A stretch of 64,000 nucleotides of DNA from Hyalangium gracile (GCF_020103725.1 NZ_JAHXBG010000005.1:62001-126000); one strand, 5' to 3'. Numbered from the stretch's first letter, positions 1-9,478 are shown. The notes: generated by a model from the sequence alone, not told the origin. Numbers and translations are program-made.

Positions 1-1558
1 GCTTGCCTTCCACCTGCGTGGTCCAGTCACTGCGGCCCGTGAGCGGCAGCAGCGTCGACAGGCCCGCGGCCTCCACGCCAGGCGCCGCCCGCGCCCGCTC
101 CAGGAACTCTCGGAGCACCGCCGCGCGCTTGGGCTCCTCGCTGTAGCGCTCCTCAGGCAGGGACAGCCGCGCGGTGAGGACTCCCTGGGGCTCGAAGCCC
201 GCATCCACCGCCTGCAGCGCCACGAAGCTGCGCAGGAAGAGGCCCGCGCCCACCAGCAGCACCAGCGCCAGCGCCACCTGGGACACCACCAGCACGGAGC
301 GCACCCGCCCCGAGCCGTGGCCCGTCGTGCCTCGCTCGCCCTCGCGCATCGCGCCGTGCAGATCCGCGCGGCTCGCCTGGAGCGCGGGCACCAGCCCGAA
401 GAGCACTCCCGTCAGCACCGAGATGGCCGCGGTGAACACCACCACCCGGCCGTCCAGCCGCACCTCGGCGGCCCTCGGCAGCCCGTCACCAATGATGGCC
501 AGCAGCACGTCCATGCCCCACATCGCCAGCAGCAGGCCGAGCACGCCTCCCGACAGGGCGAGCACCAGGCTCTCCGTCAGGAACTGCGTCATCAGGCGCC
601 TACGGCCCGCCCCGAGCGCCGCGCGGATGGAGATCTCCCGGCTGCGCGCCGCGGCCCGGGCCAGCAGCAGGTTCGCCACGTTGGTGCAGGCGATGAGGAG
701 CACGAAGCCCACCGCGCCCAGCAACAGCCACAGCGTGGAGCGCACCCCGCCCACCGTCTGCTCCTCCATGGACAGCACGGTGTTGTGCCACCCCCCCTTC
801 GTGCCATAGCCCTGGGGGTTCGCCGCCAGCATGTCCGCCACCACGCGCTGCATGTCCTTGCGCGCGCCCTCCACCGTCACCCCCGGCTTCAGGCGGGCCA
901 CGATGTCCAGGAAGCGCTGGCCCCGGGCCGGCGGCTCGAGCAGCTCCGGCGTGGGCGCGAAGGGCACGTAGAGGTCCGTCCGCTGGGGGTACTCGAAGCC
1001 CGCGGGCAACACGCCCACCACCGTGTAGGGCTGTCCGTCCAGGCTCAGCGTCGTGCCCAGGATGTCCGGCTTGGCGCCGAAGCGCCCGCGCCACACCCGG
1101 TGCGTGAGGACGACCACCCGATCCCGGCCCTGCGTCTCCTCCTCCGGAGAGAACCCGCGGCCCATCATCGGCGACACGCCGAGCGTGGGGAGCAGGGAGG
1201 CGGAGGCGAGGGTGGCGCGCAGGCGCTCGGGCACGTCCTGGCCCGTGAGCGTGATGTCCGCCACGGCGTAGGCCCCCACCGACTCCAGCGTCCGTGGCCG
1301 CTCCTGGTAGTCCCGGAACTCGAGCACCGAGGTTGGAATGTTGTTCAGCCCCAGGCTGGGGAAGTTCCCGAAGATGCGCACCAGCCGCTCCGGCTCGGCG
1401 AAGGGCAGCGGGCGCAGCAGCACGCCATTCACGACACTGAAGACCGCGCTGTTCGCGCCAATGCCGAGCGCCAGCGCCAGCACCGCGGCCAAGGCGAAGC
1501 CCGGCGTCTTGCGAAGGAGGCGCAGCGCGTAGCGCGCGTCCTGAAGGAGGTGATCCAT
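1..1558 (-). CDS. ABC transporter permease, MacB/ADOP type (3' end outside window)
   Basis: Inner-membrane permease that, with the ATPase and adaptor just upstream, should form a MacAB-like mechanotransmission exporter. About 519 residues are visible in one open frame, and the family usually has 800 or more, so roughly the last third is missing. The N-terminus (MDHLLQDARYALRLLRKTPG) is the signature start of ADOP/FtsX permeases. A transmembrane helix follows, then a MacB-like periplasmic region (residues about 45-245), then the FtsX helices after residue 260. The ATG at 1558 is preceded by GGAG. It lies 81 bp downstream of the ATPase stop on the same strand, so one operon is likely. The substrate cannot be told from sequence. 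Confidence 0.85.
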   Translation of the reverse strand, partial: MDHLLQDARYALRLLRKTPGFALAAVLALALGIGANSAVFSVVNGVLLRPLPFAEPERLVRIFGNFPSLGLNNIPTSVLEFRDYQERPRTLESVGAYAVADITLTGQDVPERLRATLASASLLPTLGVSPMMGRGFSPEEETQGRDRVVVLTHRVWRGRFGAKPDILGTTLSLDGQPYTVVGVLPAGFEYPQRTDLYVPFAPTPELLEPPARGQRFLDIVARLKPGVTVEGARKDMQRVVADMLAANPQGYGTKGGWHNTVLSMEEQTVGGVRSTLWLLLGAVGFVLLIACTNVANLLLARAAARSREISIRAALGAGRRRLMTQFLTESLVLALSGGVLGLLLAMWGMDVLLAIIGDGLPRAAEVRLDGRVVVFTAAISVLTGVLFGLVPALQASRADLHGAMREGERGTTGHGSGRVRSVLVVSQVALALVLLVGAGLFLRSFVALQAVDAGFEPQGVLTARLSLPEERYSEEPKRAAVLREFLERARAAPGVEAAGLSTLLPLTGRSDWTTQVEGK

Positions 1559-1639
1559 GGAATGTGGCTCCTCGAATGAGTGAGGCCCGGGTGCTCACCC
1601 GGGGCCCTTCCCCCTGCCCCCCTCCGAGGGAGCCGGGAT

Positions 1640-2407
1640 TCAGCGCAGGCGCTCGTCCTGCACGACGCGACCGTCGAACAGGCTCACCACGCGCGTGCCG
1701 AGCCGCGCCTGGGCGGGATCGTGCGTCACCATGATGAGCGTGGCGCCCCCCTGGTGCAGCTCGGACAAGAGCTGCATCACGGACTCGCCGTTCTTCGAGT
1801 CCAGGTTACCGGTGGGCTCGTCCGCCAGCAGGATGAGCGGATCGCCCGCCACCGCGCGAGCCACCGCCACGCGCTGCTGCTGACCGCCCGAGAGCTGCCC
1901 CGGCATGTGGCGCGCCCGGTGGCTCATGCCCACGCGCTCCAGCGCCTTCTCCACCCGCGCCTTGCGCTCGTCGGCGGCCATGCCCCGATACGTGAGCGGC
2001 AGCTCCACGTTCTCGAAGACGGACAGGTCGCCAATCAGGTTGAAGCTCTGGAAGATGAAGCCGATGTGCCGGTTGCGCACCAGCGCCCGCTCCGTGGAGG
2101 ACAGGTCCAGCACCGACTTGCCGTCCAGCAGGTAGGTGCCCTTGCTGGAGGTGTCCAGCAGCCCCAGCACCGCCAGCAGCGTCGTCTTCCCCGAGCCGGA
2201 GGGGCCCACGATGGACAGCCACTCGCCCGGCCGCACCGTGAGGTGCACGTCCGAGAGGGCGTGCGTCTCCACCTCCTCGGTCTCGAAGACCTTGGTGACG
2301 CCCTCCAGCTGGATGAGCGCCTTCTGGGGCACCGCGTCCGCCGCGCTCGCCGGCGCCGTCACCGCCACACCACTGGCCTTCGCGCTCTCCGGAACCGTCG
2401 TGTTCAT
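1640..2407 (-). CDS. ABC transporter ATP-binding protein, MacB/LolD family
   Basis: Cytoplasmic ATPase of the MacAB-like exporter. It has Walker A GPSGSGKTT, the signature LSGGQQQRVAVARA and Walker B/D-loop LLADEPTGNLDS, all typical of the LolD/MacB/FtsE group. Length, about 255 residues, is normal for a stand-alone ATPase. I chose the ATG at 2407 (MNTTVPES) because it overlaps the adaptor stop as ATGA, implying translational coupling. The frame is open 10 codons further upstream but that would run into the adaptor gene. It is followed by the permease. Confidence 0.9.
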   Translation of the reverse strand: MNTTVPESAKASGVAVTAPASAADAVPQKALIQLEGVTKVFETEEVETHALSDVHLTVRPGEWLSIVGPSGSGKTTLLAVLGLLDTSSKGTYLLDGKSVLDLSSTERALVRNRHIGFIFQSFNLIGDLSVFENVELPLTYRGMAADERKARVEKALERVGMSHRARHMPGQLSGGQQQRVAVARAVAGDPLILLADEPTGNLDSKNGESVMQLLSELHQGGATLIMVTHDPAQARLGTRVVSLFDGRVVQDERLR

Positions 2408-3648
2408 CGCACTCTTACCCGATCCACCGCGTCCCATGCGGTCATGTCCGAGAGGACTACCTGATCGCCCTCGGTAAGTCCCTGCACCACTTCAATGGCG
2501 TTCACCGAGCCCCGGCCCAGCTGCACCGGGACGCGCACGGCCTCGTCGCTGCCCGGCATCAGCCGGAAGAGCGACACCGTGGAGTTCGGCTGCGCGCCCG
2601 CCGGCCGCCCGACGGACAGCACATCCCCCAGCCGCTCCAGCTCCACCGTCCCCTCCACCGTGAGATCGGGCCGCGCCCCCCGGGGCAGCTCCGCCGGCAG
2701 CGTCACCTCCACCCGCACCGTGCCCTGGCTCGCCGCCGGAGCCACGCGCGCCACCGTGCCCTCCACCACCCCGTTGCGCGTGTCCACCTGCGCCTTCTGC
2801 CCCACCTGGATGTCCCGCGCCTGCGTCTCGGCGATCCGCAGCTCCGCCTTCAGCCGCTCGGGCTTCACCACCTTGGCCAGCACCGTCCCCGGCGTCACCC
2901 ACTGCCCCAGCTCCAGCGGCAGCTCCGTCAGCACCCCGGCCTCGCCCGCCTTCACCTGCATCGACTCCACCTGTGTACGTCGGAACCGGGCGACCGCTTT
3001 CAATCGTTCGATCTGTCCCTGCTGCGCCGCGAGCTGCTCTCGCGTGCTGGCCTGGAGCACGTTCAGCCGCCGGCGCTCCAGCTCCAGGCGGGTGGACAGC
3101 TCCCCGGCCTTCTCCCGGGCCTGCTGGGCCTCCAGCGTGGGCACATAGGCGCGGTCCAGCAGCGCCACGGTGGCCTGGGCCTGGCGGCCCGCGTGGGCGG
3201 ACTCGGCCTCCAGGCTGGCGATGGCGCCCTCTTGCGAGATGCGCTGCGTCTCCAGGCTGGTGCGCAGGGCGATGAGCTCGGCCTCCGCGCTGGCGAGCTG
3301 GCGCTCGGCCTCGAGCGCCTGCAGCTGCACGTCCGGGTTGGACAGCTCCATCAGGAGCGTGTCCGGCTGCACGGGAGCGCCCGGGCGCACGTGAATGCGC
3401 TCGACGCGGCCCGCCGTGTCGGCGGTGAGCCAGCGGATGTGCTCGGGAACGAGCGTGCCCGCGCCCTTCACCTGGCGCAGCATGGGGCCGCGCTTCACCG
3501 TATCCATCCACACGCTGCCCCGCTCCACCGTGGGTGCGGCGGCGCGGAGCTGGGAGAGGCCCAGCGTCACACCCGCGAGCGCGAGCACCCCGAGGGCTCC
3601 GAAGATCCAGGGCTTGCGGTTGGGTTTGCGAGTCCGAGGAATGTCCAC
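2404..3648 (-). CDS. HlyD/MacA-type periplasmic adaptor (membrane fusion protein)
   Basis: Periplasmic adaptor linking the ABC permease to an outer-membrane channel. A basic N-terminus is followed by a single transmembrane anchor (WIFGALGVLALAGVTLGL). Next come a lipoyl/barrel-sandwich half (GAPVQPDTLLMELSNPDVQ), a long coiled-coil hairpin rich in Q, E, L and A (residues about 110-220), the second lipoyl half, and a beta-barrel/membrane-proximal domain ending VQGLTEGDQVVLSD. I chose GTG at 3648 because the signal anchor follows at once. The frame stays open to 3873 but that extension has no protein-like composition and no ribosome site. First gene of the operon. The 297 bp between it and the next gene should hold the promoter; I see no clear box there. 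Confidence 0.85.
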   Translation of the reverse strand: MDIPRTRKPNRKPWIFGALGVLALAGVTLGLSQLRAAAPTVERGSVWMDTVKRGPMLRQVKGAGTLVPEHIRWLTADTAGRVERIHVRPGAPVQPDTLLMELSNPDVQLQALEAERQLASAEAELIALRTSLETQRISQEGAIASLEAESAHAGRQAQATVALLDRAYVPTLEAQQAREKAGELSTRLELERRRLNVLQASTREQLAAQQGQIERLKAVARFRRTQVESMQVKAGEAGVLTELPLELGQWVTPGTVLAKVVKPERLKAELRIAETQARDIQVGQKAQVDTRNGVVEGTVARVAPAASQGTVRVEVTLPAELPRGARPDLTVEGTVELERLGDVLSVGRPAGAQPNSTVSLFRLMPGSDEAVRVPVQLGRGSVNAIEVVQGLTEGDQVVLSDMTAWDAVDRVRVR

Positions 3649-3945
3649 GGGCGAGTGACAAAGCGAAGGCCGTGCCAAGGCGGGATCGGGCTCCAACCCT
3701 CTGGAACTCCTGGGGATTGTCCCCCTCGTCCCAGAATCGCTGCCCGATTGCGCGAAGTGCCGTCCCAGAAACGAACACCGCGCCTTGAGGCCTCCCGCAT
3801 CCTTATATGCGGATGTCGCTCCCCTGCTCGCCGCTACGCCCCGCGTGGGTTCGTCTCGGAGTTGGGGCGTCACTTCCCAGAGGCGGGCAGTCCTCGAGGG
3901 CGCGCGCTGCTCGCTCCGAGGCTCAGCCTCGCCTGAACGTGGCGC

Positions 3946-4059
3946 TCATGGCTGGATGAAGTCGATGAGCAGGAACGCGCTGCTGACGACGTAGACGGCG
4001 ATGACGGAGCACATGACGACGAAGGGGTTGGAGTCATTCTGGATCTGGGAGCCGAACAT
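3946..4059 (-). CDS. Small single-pass membrane protein, 37 residues
   Basis: Unrecognised. It encodes MFGSQIQNDSNPF followed by a 20-residue hydrophobic stretch (VVMCSVIAVYVVSSAFLLI) and a short tail, DFIQP. The ATG at 4059 has a strong GGAGG 9 bases upstream, which is the main reason to call it real. It stands alone between the ABC operon and a larger membrane protein, with about 250 bp of upstream sequence. That upstream sequence contains the inverted repeat GCGTGC-5 nt-GCACGC at 4076-4092. Function unknown; small membrane peptides of this kind often modulate larger complexes, but nothing here says which. Confidence 0.6.
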   Translation of the reverse strand: MFGSQIQNDSNPFVVMCSVIAVYVVSSAFLLIDFIQP

Positions 4060-4311
4060 GGGGTGCCTCCTGGTGGCGTGCATCGCGCACGCGCACTCTC
4101 ACAAGGCAAGGCCCGGGCCAGCCCTCCCCGCGTGGCTGCGACGCCGGCCCGCGACAGGCCCTCCGCAATGCCGAGCAGTTACGCGTCCTTGTGAAGCACG
4201 GCGCGACGCGGCCTGGCCGAGCGCACGAATCGCCATGTCATTCGTGGGATGAGCCGCTTCGAGAGCGGACAATCTGGCAGCGAGGCCGCAGCCGAGCCGT
4301 CGGTGCGCGGC

Positions 4312-4914
4312 TCACGGCAGGTGTGGAGCGACGTGCGCTGAGTCGCTCGACGCGCTCTCCTCCGCGGACGGAGCCGCGAGCCACCGGGCGAGACTGCCGA
4401 GCCCCACCGCCGCCGAGAGGTAGAGGAAGGGCAGCCAGCCGGGGATGCCCAGGAAGAGCACCTCGTGGTGGACGAAGGTGCCCGCGTGCACGAGCAGGAT
4501 CTCGACAGTGGGACCGAGGATGGCGGTGAGCACCGCGATGCCCACGCCGAGCAGCGTCCGATCGCAGATCCACCAACCAAGCACGAAGATGCCGCCCAGG
4601 ATGGCGGAGCGCAGGGTCCAGGCCCAGGGCGCCACGGTGAGCCAGTAGGCCGCGATGAACAGCCCCATGCCCAGGGCAGCCTTCCACGCGGGCAGCGGAG
4701 GCTCGTCCCGCCCGAGCAACGGCCGCGCGACACCTCCGGCATAGGCACCGGCGAACAGCAGCGGCACCCACCAGGCGGCCCTGGCCATGAAGGGCGTCGT
4801 ATAGGTCAACGCACCGAAGTGCGAGTGGATGCCGTCGAGCAGGGAGCCCAGCGTCGCCCCCAGGCCGGTGAGGATGAGGGCGGTTCTGACGAGGCGAAGC
4901 CTTCTTCCGTGCAT
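4312..4914 (-). CDS. Polytopic integral membrane protein, function unknown
   Basis: 200 residues with about six hydrophobic segments (near residues 10-28, 45-62, 80-100, 104-120, 123-145 and 155-180). The first part has an HSHFGALTY stretch followed by WWVPLLFAGAYAGG. That pattern loosely recalls INSIG-like membrane proteins, but the resemblance is from memory and weak. The C-terminal tail is acidic and polar. The ATG at 4914 follows GGGGG at a usable distance. It is flanked by a small peptide gene downstream and an NlpC/P60 gene upstream, with no obvious functional link. Confidence 0.7.
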   Translation of the reverse strand: MHGRRLRLVRTALILTGLGATLGSLLDGIHSHFGALTYTTPFMARAAWWVPLLFAGAYAGGVARPLLGRDEPPLPAWKAALGMGLFIAAYWLTVAPWAWTLRSAILGGIFVLGWWICDRTLLGVGIAVLTAILGPTVEILLVHAGTFVHHEVLFLGIPGWLPFLYLSAAVGLGSLARWLAAPSAEESASSDSAHVAPHLP

Positions 4915-5042
4915 GCCCCCACTATAGGTGACGGCGCACGTAGCCCTGACGAATCGCAGGAGCCGCGGGGCCCGGCCACCGCAGAGGAAGCGCCTGGCAG
5001 GTACTCCTGTCCCGGCGCTCCCTCACGCTCCGTGAGACGCGA

Positions 5043-5786
5043 TCAGCGTCGCGCCGTGGCCCGACGCGCGGTGCGAGGAGGCTCCGGCGTCACCCACCGC
5101 TCGTCCACCGTGGCGAAGCCCACCACCAGCTCACCCGCGAGCTGTCCCGGCCCCTTCTTGTCCGGGCGCCGCAGCCAGTCGTTGAGCACGCGGCCCTTCC
5201 CATCTCGCCGGACATCCCGCAGGGACAGGTGCAACTTCGAGCGCTTCACTCCGCCCCCCGCGCGGTGCACGAACGTCACCAGGCCATCGGGCGCCACGCG
5301 CTCCACCACTCCCACGTGCGTGAGCCCGTCGTTGCGCCGCCCGTCGCGGTTGCGATCGTACGTCTCCTGGAAGAAGACGAGATCTCCAGGGCGCGGCTGC
5401 GAGCGGAGCGCACCCAGCGCCTGGGCCTTGCGGTACATGGCCGCCACCCCGCTCTCTCCGGGCCGCACCTCCTCGGGCAGCAGGTTCAACCCCGGCCTCC
5501 AGTAGGCCAGGTAGGTCAGCCCGGAGCAGTCGTCATTCACCTCGCGGCTCACCCGGGCGAGCGACGGCAGCCCCACCCACATCGCCGCGCGAGAGACGGC
5601 CTTGCGACCGATCTGGGATCGCGCATCACCCACGCCCCGGCGCGCTGCCTCGGCCTCTGGCCCACGCAACAGCAGCACGCCCACCATCACACTCAGCAGG
5701 ATTCGTCGGTACACGCTGAGCGAGAGGGAGCAACCCACGTGCCGGGCCGCGCCTGCCTGGAGCCGTCCAGCAGCCGACGTTGCCAT
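5043..5786 (-). CDS. Secreted NlpC/P60-like cysteine peptidase
   Basis: Probable cell-wall amidase or endopeptidase acting in the periplasm. It shows the Cys-His-His layout of NlpC/P60-type folds: NDDCSGLTY (C87), PGDLVFF, then GLTHVGVV (H157) and FVHRA (H174). A signal-peptide-like run (RRILLSVMVGVLLL, then EAEA) sits at residues 27-47. The true start may therefore be the GTG at 5714 rather than the ATG at 5786; neither has a good ribosome site. The C-terminus ends in Arg-rich residues. It lies 153 bp downstream of a MarR gene on the same strand and could be its target. Substrate unknown. Confidence 0.75.
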   Translation of the reverse strand: MATSAAGRLQAGAARHVGCSLSLSVYRRILLSVMVGVLLLRGPEAEAARRGVGDARSQIGRKAVSRAAMWVGLPSLARVSREVNDDCSGLTYLAYWRPGLNLLPEEVRPGESGVAAMYRKAQALGALRSQPRPGDLVFFQETYDRNRDGRRNDGLTHVGVVERVAPDGLVTFVHRAGGGVKRSKLHLSLRDVRRDGKGRVLNDWLRRPDKKGPGQLAGELVVGFATVDERWVTPEPPRTARRATARR

Positions 5787-5939
5787 GAGACGAAGGAGCA
5801 GGAAGTGGAACGCGGCTTCCCTTCACGTTCCCCAAAAACGGTCCGCGCCACCGGAGCGAGCGCTCCAAGGTCCACCCTCCCCGGTGGCGCGGCCGTAGAG
5901 CATCGGGGCGCGAGGCCCCAAGTCCCGTAAACGCGACGA

Positions 5940-6446
5940 TTAGCTATCAGAAGCTGACAGGGCCAGGGACTCCGAGTCAACCTGTTGGGTCGCTTGCCCG
6001 AGTGCTTCCACCCACCGCTCCAGCAAGTCCATGAGCGCGCTGCGATCCTCTCCGGCCAGCGGGAGGAGCAACCGGGCGATGCGCTCCTGGACGATGCCGT
6101 CGACCTGCTCGGCCAGGGCGCGCCCCTTGTCGGTGAGACGCACACTCACGTGCCGGCGATCATGCCGCATGATCTTCACGCGCGCCACCAGCTCCGCCTC
6201 CTCCAACCGGTCGACCAGGCGAGACATCCGGGGCATGGCAATCCCCCCCAGTCGCTCCGCCAGCAGGTTGATGGTGAGGAAGCCCTCCGCCCGGAGCCAC
6301 CAGAGCGTCTCGAAGTGAAGGGGCTCGAAGTTCCCTTCGGCTGGAGCCGCAAGCGGGCTGGAGAAGACGCCTCTGCGGCCTACATCGATCAAGAGGTGAC
6401 GCAAGCGAGCCACCTGCACTCTCACCTCTTCCGACAGGTCGGACAT
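5940..6446 (-). CDS. MarR-family transcriptional regulator
   Basis: Dimeric winged-helix DNA-binding protein, 168 residues, normal for MarR. The recognition region reads LTINLLAERLGGIAMPRMSRLVDRLEEAELV, and the wing contains RHDRRHVSVRLTDKGRAL, a textbook MarR D-x-R...T-x-x-G pattern. ATG at 6446 was chosen because AGGGAGG lies 8 bases upstream. A longer frame from 6464 would place that ribosome site inside the gene. It may regulate the NlpC/P60-like gene downstream or itself. No operator palindrome was recognised with confidence. Confidence 0.88.
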   Translation of the reverse strand: MSDLSEEVRVQVARLRHLLIDVGRRGVFSSPLAAPAEGNFEPLHFETLWWLRAEGFLTINLLAERLGGIAMPRMSRLVDRLEEAELVARVKIMRHDRRHVSVRLTDKGRALAEQVDGIVQERIARLLLPLAGEDRSALMDLLERWVEALGQATQQVDSESLALSASDS

Positions 6447-6585
6447 CCGGCAAACCTCCCTCACGGGCCCCCCGTACCGGCCCCCAACAGGCGGTCCAGC
6501 CGGTCTTCAACGGGCCTCATACTGCCTCAACGTCCCGCGGATGGGGGCATATCGGCCGACTTTTCGTGAGCGGAGGCGCTGAACC

Positions 6586-7314
6586 TCACGGGTCGGGTGC
6601 CGGACTCCCCTTGCCCGCCAGTGCGAGCAGCTCGGAAACGGTGACGAACCGGTAGCCCTGGGCCTTCAGTCCCTCGAGAATCCGGCGGGTGGCCTCGATC
6701 GTGCCCGGCTTCGTGGCCCACCCGTCGTGCAGGAGGATGATGGAGCCCGGCCGGGTGGCCTCGAGGACGCGCGAGGTGAGGAGCGAGGCATCCTGGGTGG
6801 CGTGGTCGTCCGGCACCACGTCGAAGATGATGTGCTTGCGGTTGTCGCGCGCCAGGAGCCAGGGCAGGACGAGCAGCTTCTTGCCAAACGGGGCCCGGAA
6901 GAAGATCTCCCCGCGCGCGCCCACCTCTCGCAGCAGGGCGTCCGTGCGGGAGATCTCCTCCTGGATGGTGGAGGGCGAGCGGAACACCAGCCGCTTGTGC
7001 GAATAGGAGTGGTTGCCGACCTGATGGCCCTCGGAGATGACGCGCGCGGCCAGCTCGCGGTGGGCCTCGATGTTGCGCCCCACCATGAAGAAGGTGGCCT
7101 TCACCTGGTGCTGCGCGAGCAGCGCGAGCAGCGGGGGCGTGTTGGCCGGGCTCGGCCCGTCATCGAAGGTGAGCGCCACCACCTTCTCGGACGTCTCCAC
7201 GCGATGGTGCAGCTCACCGAAGACCTGGAAGGTGCGCGCCTTGGACAGCTGCCACAGGCCGAACAGCACCACCAGGAGGGCCAGGACTCCGATACCCCAT
7301 CGTTTCCGGTTCAT
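6586..7314 (-). CDS. Polysaccharide deacetylase (NodB homology domain), membrane anchored
   Basis: Zn-dependent de-N-acetylase of peptidoglycan, chitin-like or exopolysaccharide substrates. All main motifs are visible: TFDDGPS (D51-D52), the metal site HSYSH (H102, H106), RAPFGK, and ILLHDGW near the C-terminus. An N-terminal hydrophobic anchor (GIGVLALLVVLFGLW, residues 7-21) places the enzyme outside the inner membrane. The gene begins 6 bp after the hisIE stop, so it is very probably the last gene of the histidine operon although it has no role in histidine synthesis. Ribosome site weak, consistent with coupling. Confidence 0.9.
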   Translation of the reverse strand: MNRKRWGIGVLALLVVLFGLWQLSKARTFQVFGELHHRVETSEKVVALTFDDGPSPANTPPLLALLAQHQVKATFFMVGRNIEAHRELAARVISEGHQVGNHSYSHKRLVFRSPSTIQEEISRTDALLREVGARGEIFFRAPFGKKLLVLPWLLARDNRKHIIFDVVPDDHATQDASLLTSRVLEATRPGSIILLHDGWATKPGTIEATRRILEGLKAQGYRFVTVSELLALAGKGSPAPDP

Positions 7315-7320
7315 GTCGGC

Positions 7321-7938
7321 TCAGCGCTTGGAGGACCCGGAGGCCCGGCGAGCGAGCACACCCTTTATGTCGTCCAGGGAGATGCCCAGGGGTCGGACGG
7401 CCACGAGCAGGTGGTAGAGCACGTCCGCCGCCTCCTCCGCGGCGCGGTCCTTGTCCCCGTCGGCGCAGGCGGTCACCAGCTCCGCGGCCTCCTCGCCGAT
7501 CTTCTTGAGGCGCAGGTTGCGGTCGTCCAGGAGCCGGCGGGTGTAGCTGGGCTTCTCGCCCTCCACGGGTGCCTTGGCGGCGCGCTCGGCGATGGTCGTG
7601 TCCAGGGCCACCAGGGCGTCCGGGCGGCCCGGGCCGAAGCAGGTCTCCTCGCCCGTGTGGCACGCGGGTCCAGCCTTCTCCACGCGCGCGAGCACCGCGT
7701 CGCCGTCGCAGTCGGCCGTGAGGGACACCACGCGCTGCACGTTGCCGCTGGTGGCGCCCTTGTGCCACAGGCCGCGAGTGCGCGAGCGGTAGTGCATCTC
7801 GCCGGTGGCCAGGGTGCGCTCCAGGGCCTCGCGGTCCGCGTGGGCCACCATGAGCAGGTCGCCCGAGCGAGCGTCCTGTGTCACCACCGTCACCAGCCCG
7901 TTGCCCTTGGTGAAGTCCAGCTTGGAGAGATCCAGCAT
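7321..7938 (-). CDS. hisIE: Bifunctional phosphoribosyl-AMP cyclohydrolase / phosphoribosyl-ATP pyrophosphatase
   Basis: Carries out steps 2 and 3 of histidine synthesis in one cytoplasmic protein. The N-terminal HisI half (residues about 1-115) shows the [11 protein letters not shown] segment and a metal-binding region CDGDAVL...[10 protein letters not shown]. The C-terminal HisE half (about 120-205) has the helical MazG-like pattern with [12 protein letters not shown] and [11 protein letters not shown]. Fusion of the two activities is common. ATG at 7938 overlaps the preceding stop by one base (TGATG); a GTG one codon earlier is the alternative. Penultimate gene of the operon. Confidence 0.95.
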   Translation of the reverse strand: MLDLSKLDFTKGNGLVTVVTQDARSGDLLMVAHADREALERTLATGEMHYRSRTRGLWHKGATSGNVQRVVSLTADCDGDAVLARVEKAGPACHTGEETCFGPGRPDALVALDTTIAERAAKAPVEGEKPSYTRRLLDDRNLRLKKIGEEAAELVTACADGDKDRAAEEAADVLYHLLVAVRPLGISLDDIKGVLARRASGSSKR

Positions 7939-8720
7939 CACTGCCTCTTCGTGGCGCCGAGCAGCTCGCGCACCTGTGTGGCGAGCGCTCCGTTCGTCGC
8001 AATGCCGTTGCCGCCGAACGAGGTGCGCGCCCCCGTCCAGTCGGAGAACACCCCGCCCGCCTCCTCGATGATGGGCTGCAGCGCCGCCGCGTCCCAGGGC
8101 GAGAGGAACTCGTCCACCATCACCTCGGCGCGGCCCGTGGCCACCAGCAGGTAGCCGTAGCAGTCACCCCAGGTGCGATCCATGGCCGCCTTGGCCGCGA
8201 GCGCCCGCCAGGCGTTGCCCCGCTCCGGGGACTGGATGAAGCGCTCGTCCGTGGAGAGCACCACCGCCTGGGACAGGTCCGACACGGAGGACACCTTGGT
8301 CCGCTTGTCGTTCCAGTAGCAGCCGGCGCCGGGCGAGGCCACCAGCAGATCTCCCACGGCCGGGAAGTACGCGGCTCCGGCGAGGATGCGCTCGCCCTCG
8401 GCCACGGCCACCAGCGTGCCCCAGAGCGGGACGCCGCGGATGAACGTCTTGGTGCCGTCGATGGGGTCCAGGATCCACCGGCGCTGGGCGCCCTTGCGCG
8501 TCTCGCCGAACTCCTCGCCAAGAATACCGTCCTGGGGGAAGCGCGCCTCGATCCACTCGCGCGCGGTCTGCTCGGAGGTGCGGTCCGCCACCGTCACCGG
8601 CGTGCCGTCTCCCTTGATGTCCACGCTGACGCCCTTGCGGAAGAAGTCGAGCGCCACGTCCCCGGACTTCCGAGCCACCTCGGCGGCCGCCTGCATCAAT
8701 CCCTGCGTCTCCGTCGTCAT
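7938..8720 (-). CDS. hisN: Inositol-monophosphatase-family protein, probable histidinol-phosphatase
   Basis: Mg-dependent phosphatase of the IMPase/FIG superfamily, 260 residues. Signatures are GEEFGE, the metal site [18 protein letters not shown], and the C-terminal [15 protein letters not shown]. HisB in this operon is dehydratase only, and no PHP- or HAD-type histidinol-phosphatase is present. This gene sits between hisF and hisIE, so it very likely supplies histidinol-phosphate phosphatase (HisN type). That assignment is inferred from context; inositol- or PAP-phosphatase activity is the alternative. Start ATG overlaps hisF's stop (ATGA). Confidence 0.85.
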   Translation of the reverse strand: MTTETQGLMQAAAEVARKSGDVALDFFRKGVSVDIKGDGTPVTVADRTSEQTAREWIEARFPQDGILGEEFGETRKGAQRRWILDPIDGTKTFIRGVPLWGTLVAVAEGERILAGAAYFPAVGDLLVASPGAGCYWNDKRTKVSSVSDLSQAVVLSTDERFIQSPERGNAWRALAAKAAMDRTWGDCYGYLLVATGRAEVMVDEFLSPWDAAALQPIIEEAGGVFSDWTGARTSFGGNGIATNGALATQVRELLGATKRQ

Positions 8721-9478
8721 GCGACGCTCCTGATCCTCAAGCCGCTCCCCTGGAGCAGCGTCTTGATCGCCCCGACAGTGGTGAGGCCGTCGTGGAGGAT
8801 GCCCGCCACCAGCGCCGCGTCCGCCCGGCCCTCCGTGAGCGCGTCCCGGACGTGCTCCGCGTTCCCCGCTCCACCCGAGGCGATGACCGGGACGTCCACC
8901 GCCTCGGCGACGGCCCGCGTCAGCTCCAGGTCATACCCCGAACGGGCCCCATCGCGATCGATGCTCGTGAGGAGGACCTCGCCCGCGCCACGTTTCACAC
9001 ACTCGCGAGCCCAGGCGACGGCGTCCAGGTCCGTGGGCGTCCTGCCGCCTCGGGTGTAGACGCGCCACCGGTCCGCCTCGCGCCGGGCGTCGATGCTGGC
9101 CACCACGCACTGGGCGCCGAAGCGATCCGCGCAGGCGGTGAGCAGCTCGGGGTTCGTCACCGCCGCCGAGTTGATGCTCACCTTGTCCGCGCCGGCCCGC
9201 AGCGCGCGGCCCACGTCGTCCACGGTGCGCACTCCGCCGCCCACGGTGAGGGGGATGAAGAGGCGCTCGGCGGTGCGCTGGACGACGTCCCACAGCGTCT
9301 CGCGCTCCTCGGCGCTGGCGGAGATGTCCAGGAAGGTGATCTCGTCTGCGCCCTCGGCCTCGTAGCGCAGGGCCAGGGCCACGGGGTCTCCCACGTCGCG
9401 CAGGCCTTCGAACTGGACGCCCTTGACTACCCGGCCGCCCTTCATGTCCAGGCAGACGATGAGCCGCCGCGTCAGCAT
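8717..9478 (-). CDS. hisF: Imidazole glycerol phosphate synthase, cyclase subunit
   Basis: (beta/alpha)8 barrel that condenses PRFAR with ammonia delivered by HisH to give IGP and AICAR. Catalytic [12 protein letters not shown] near the N-terminus puts Asp at position 11 when the ATG at 9478 is used, as in characterised HisF; this is why I prefer it over the GTG one codon earlier. The second catalytic Asp lies in the [13 protein letters not shown] segment. Phosphate-binding motifs VGGGVR and IASGGAG are present. The start codon overlaps the hisB stop by one base. About 253 residues, the usual length. Confidence 0.95.
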   Translation of the reverse strand: MLTRRLIVCLDMKGGRVVKGVQFEGLRDVGDPVALALRYEAEGADEITFLDISASAEERETLWDVVQRTAERLFIPLTVGGGVRTVDDVGRALRAGADKVSINSAAVTNPELLTACADRFGAQCVVASIDARREADRWRVYTRGGRTPTDLDAVAWARECVKRGAGEVLLTSIDRDGARSGYDLELTRAVAEAVDVPVIASGGAGNAEHVRDALTEGRADAALVAGILHDGLTTVGAIKTLLQGSGLRIRSVA

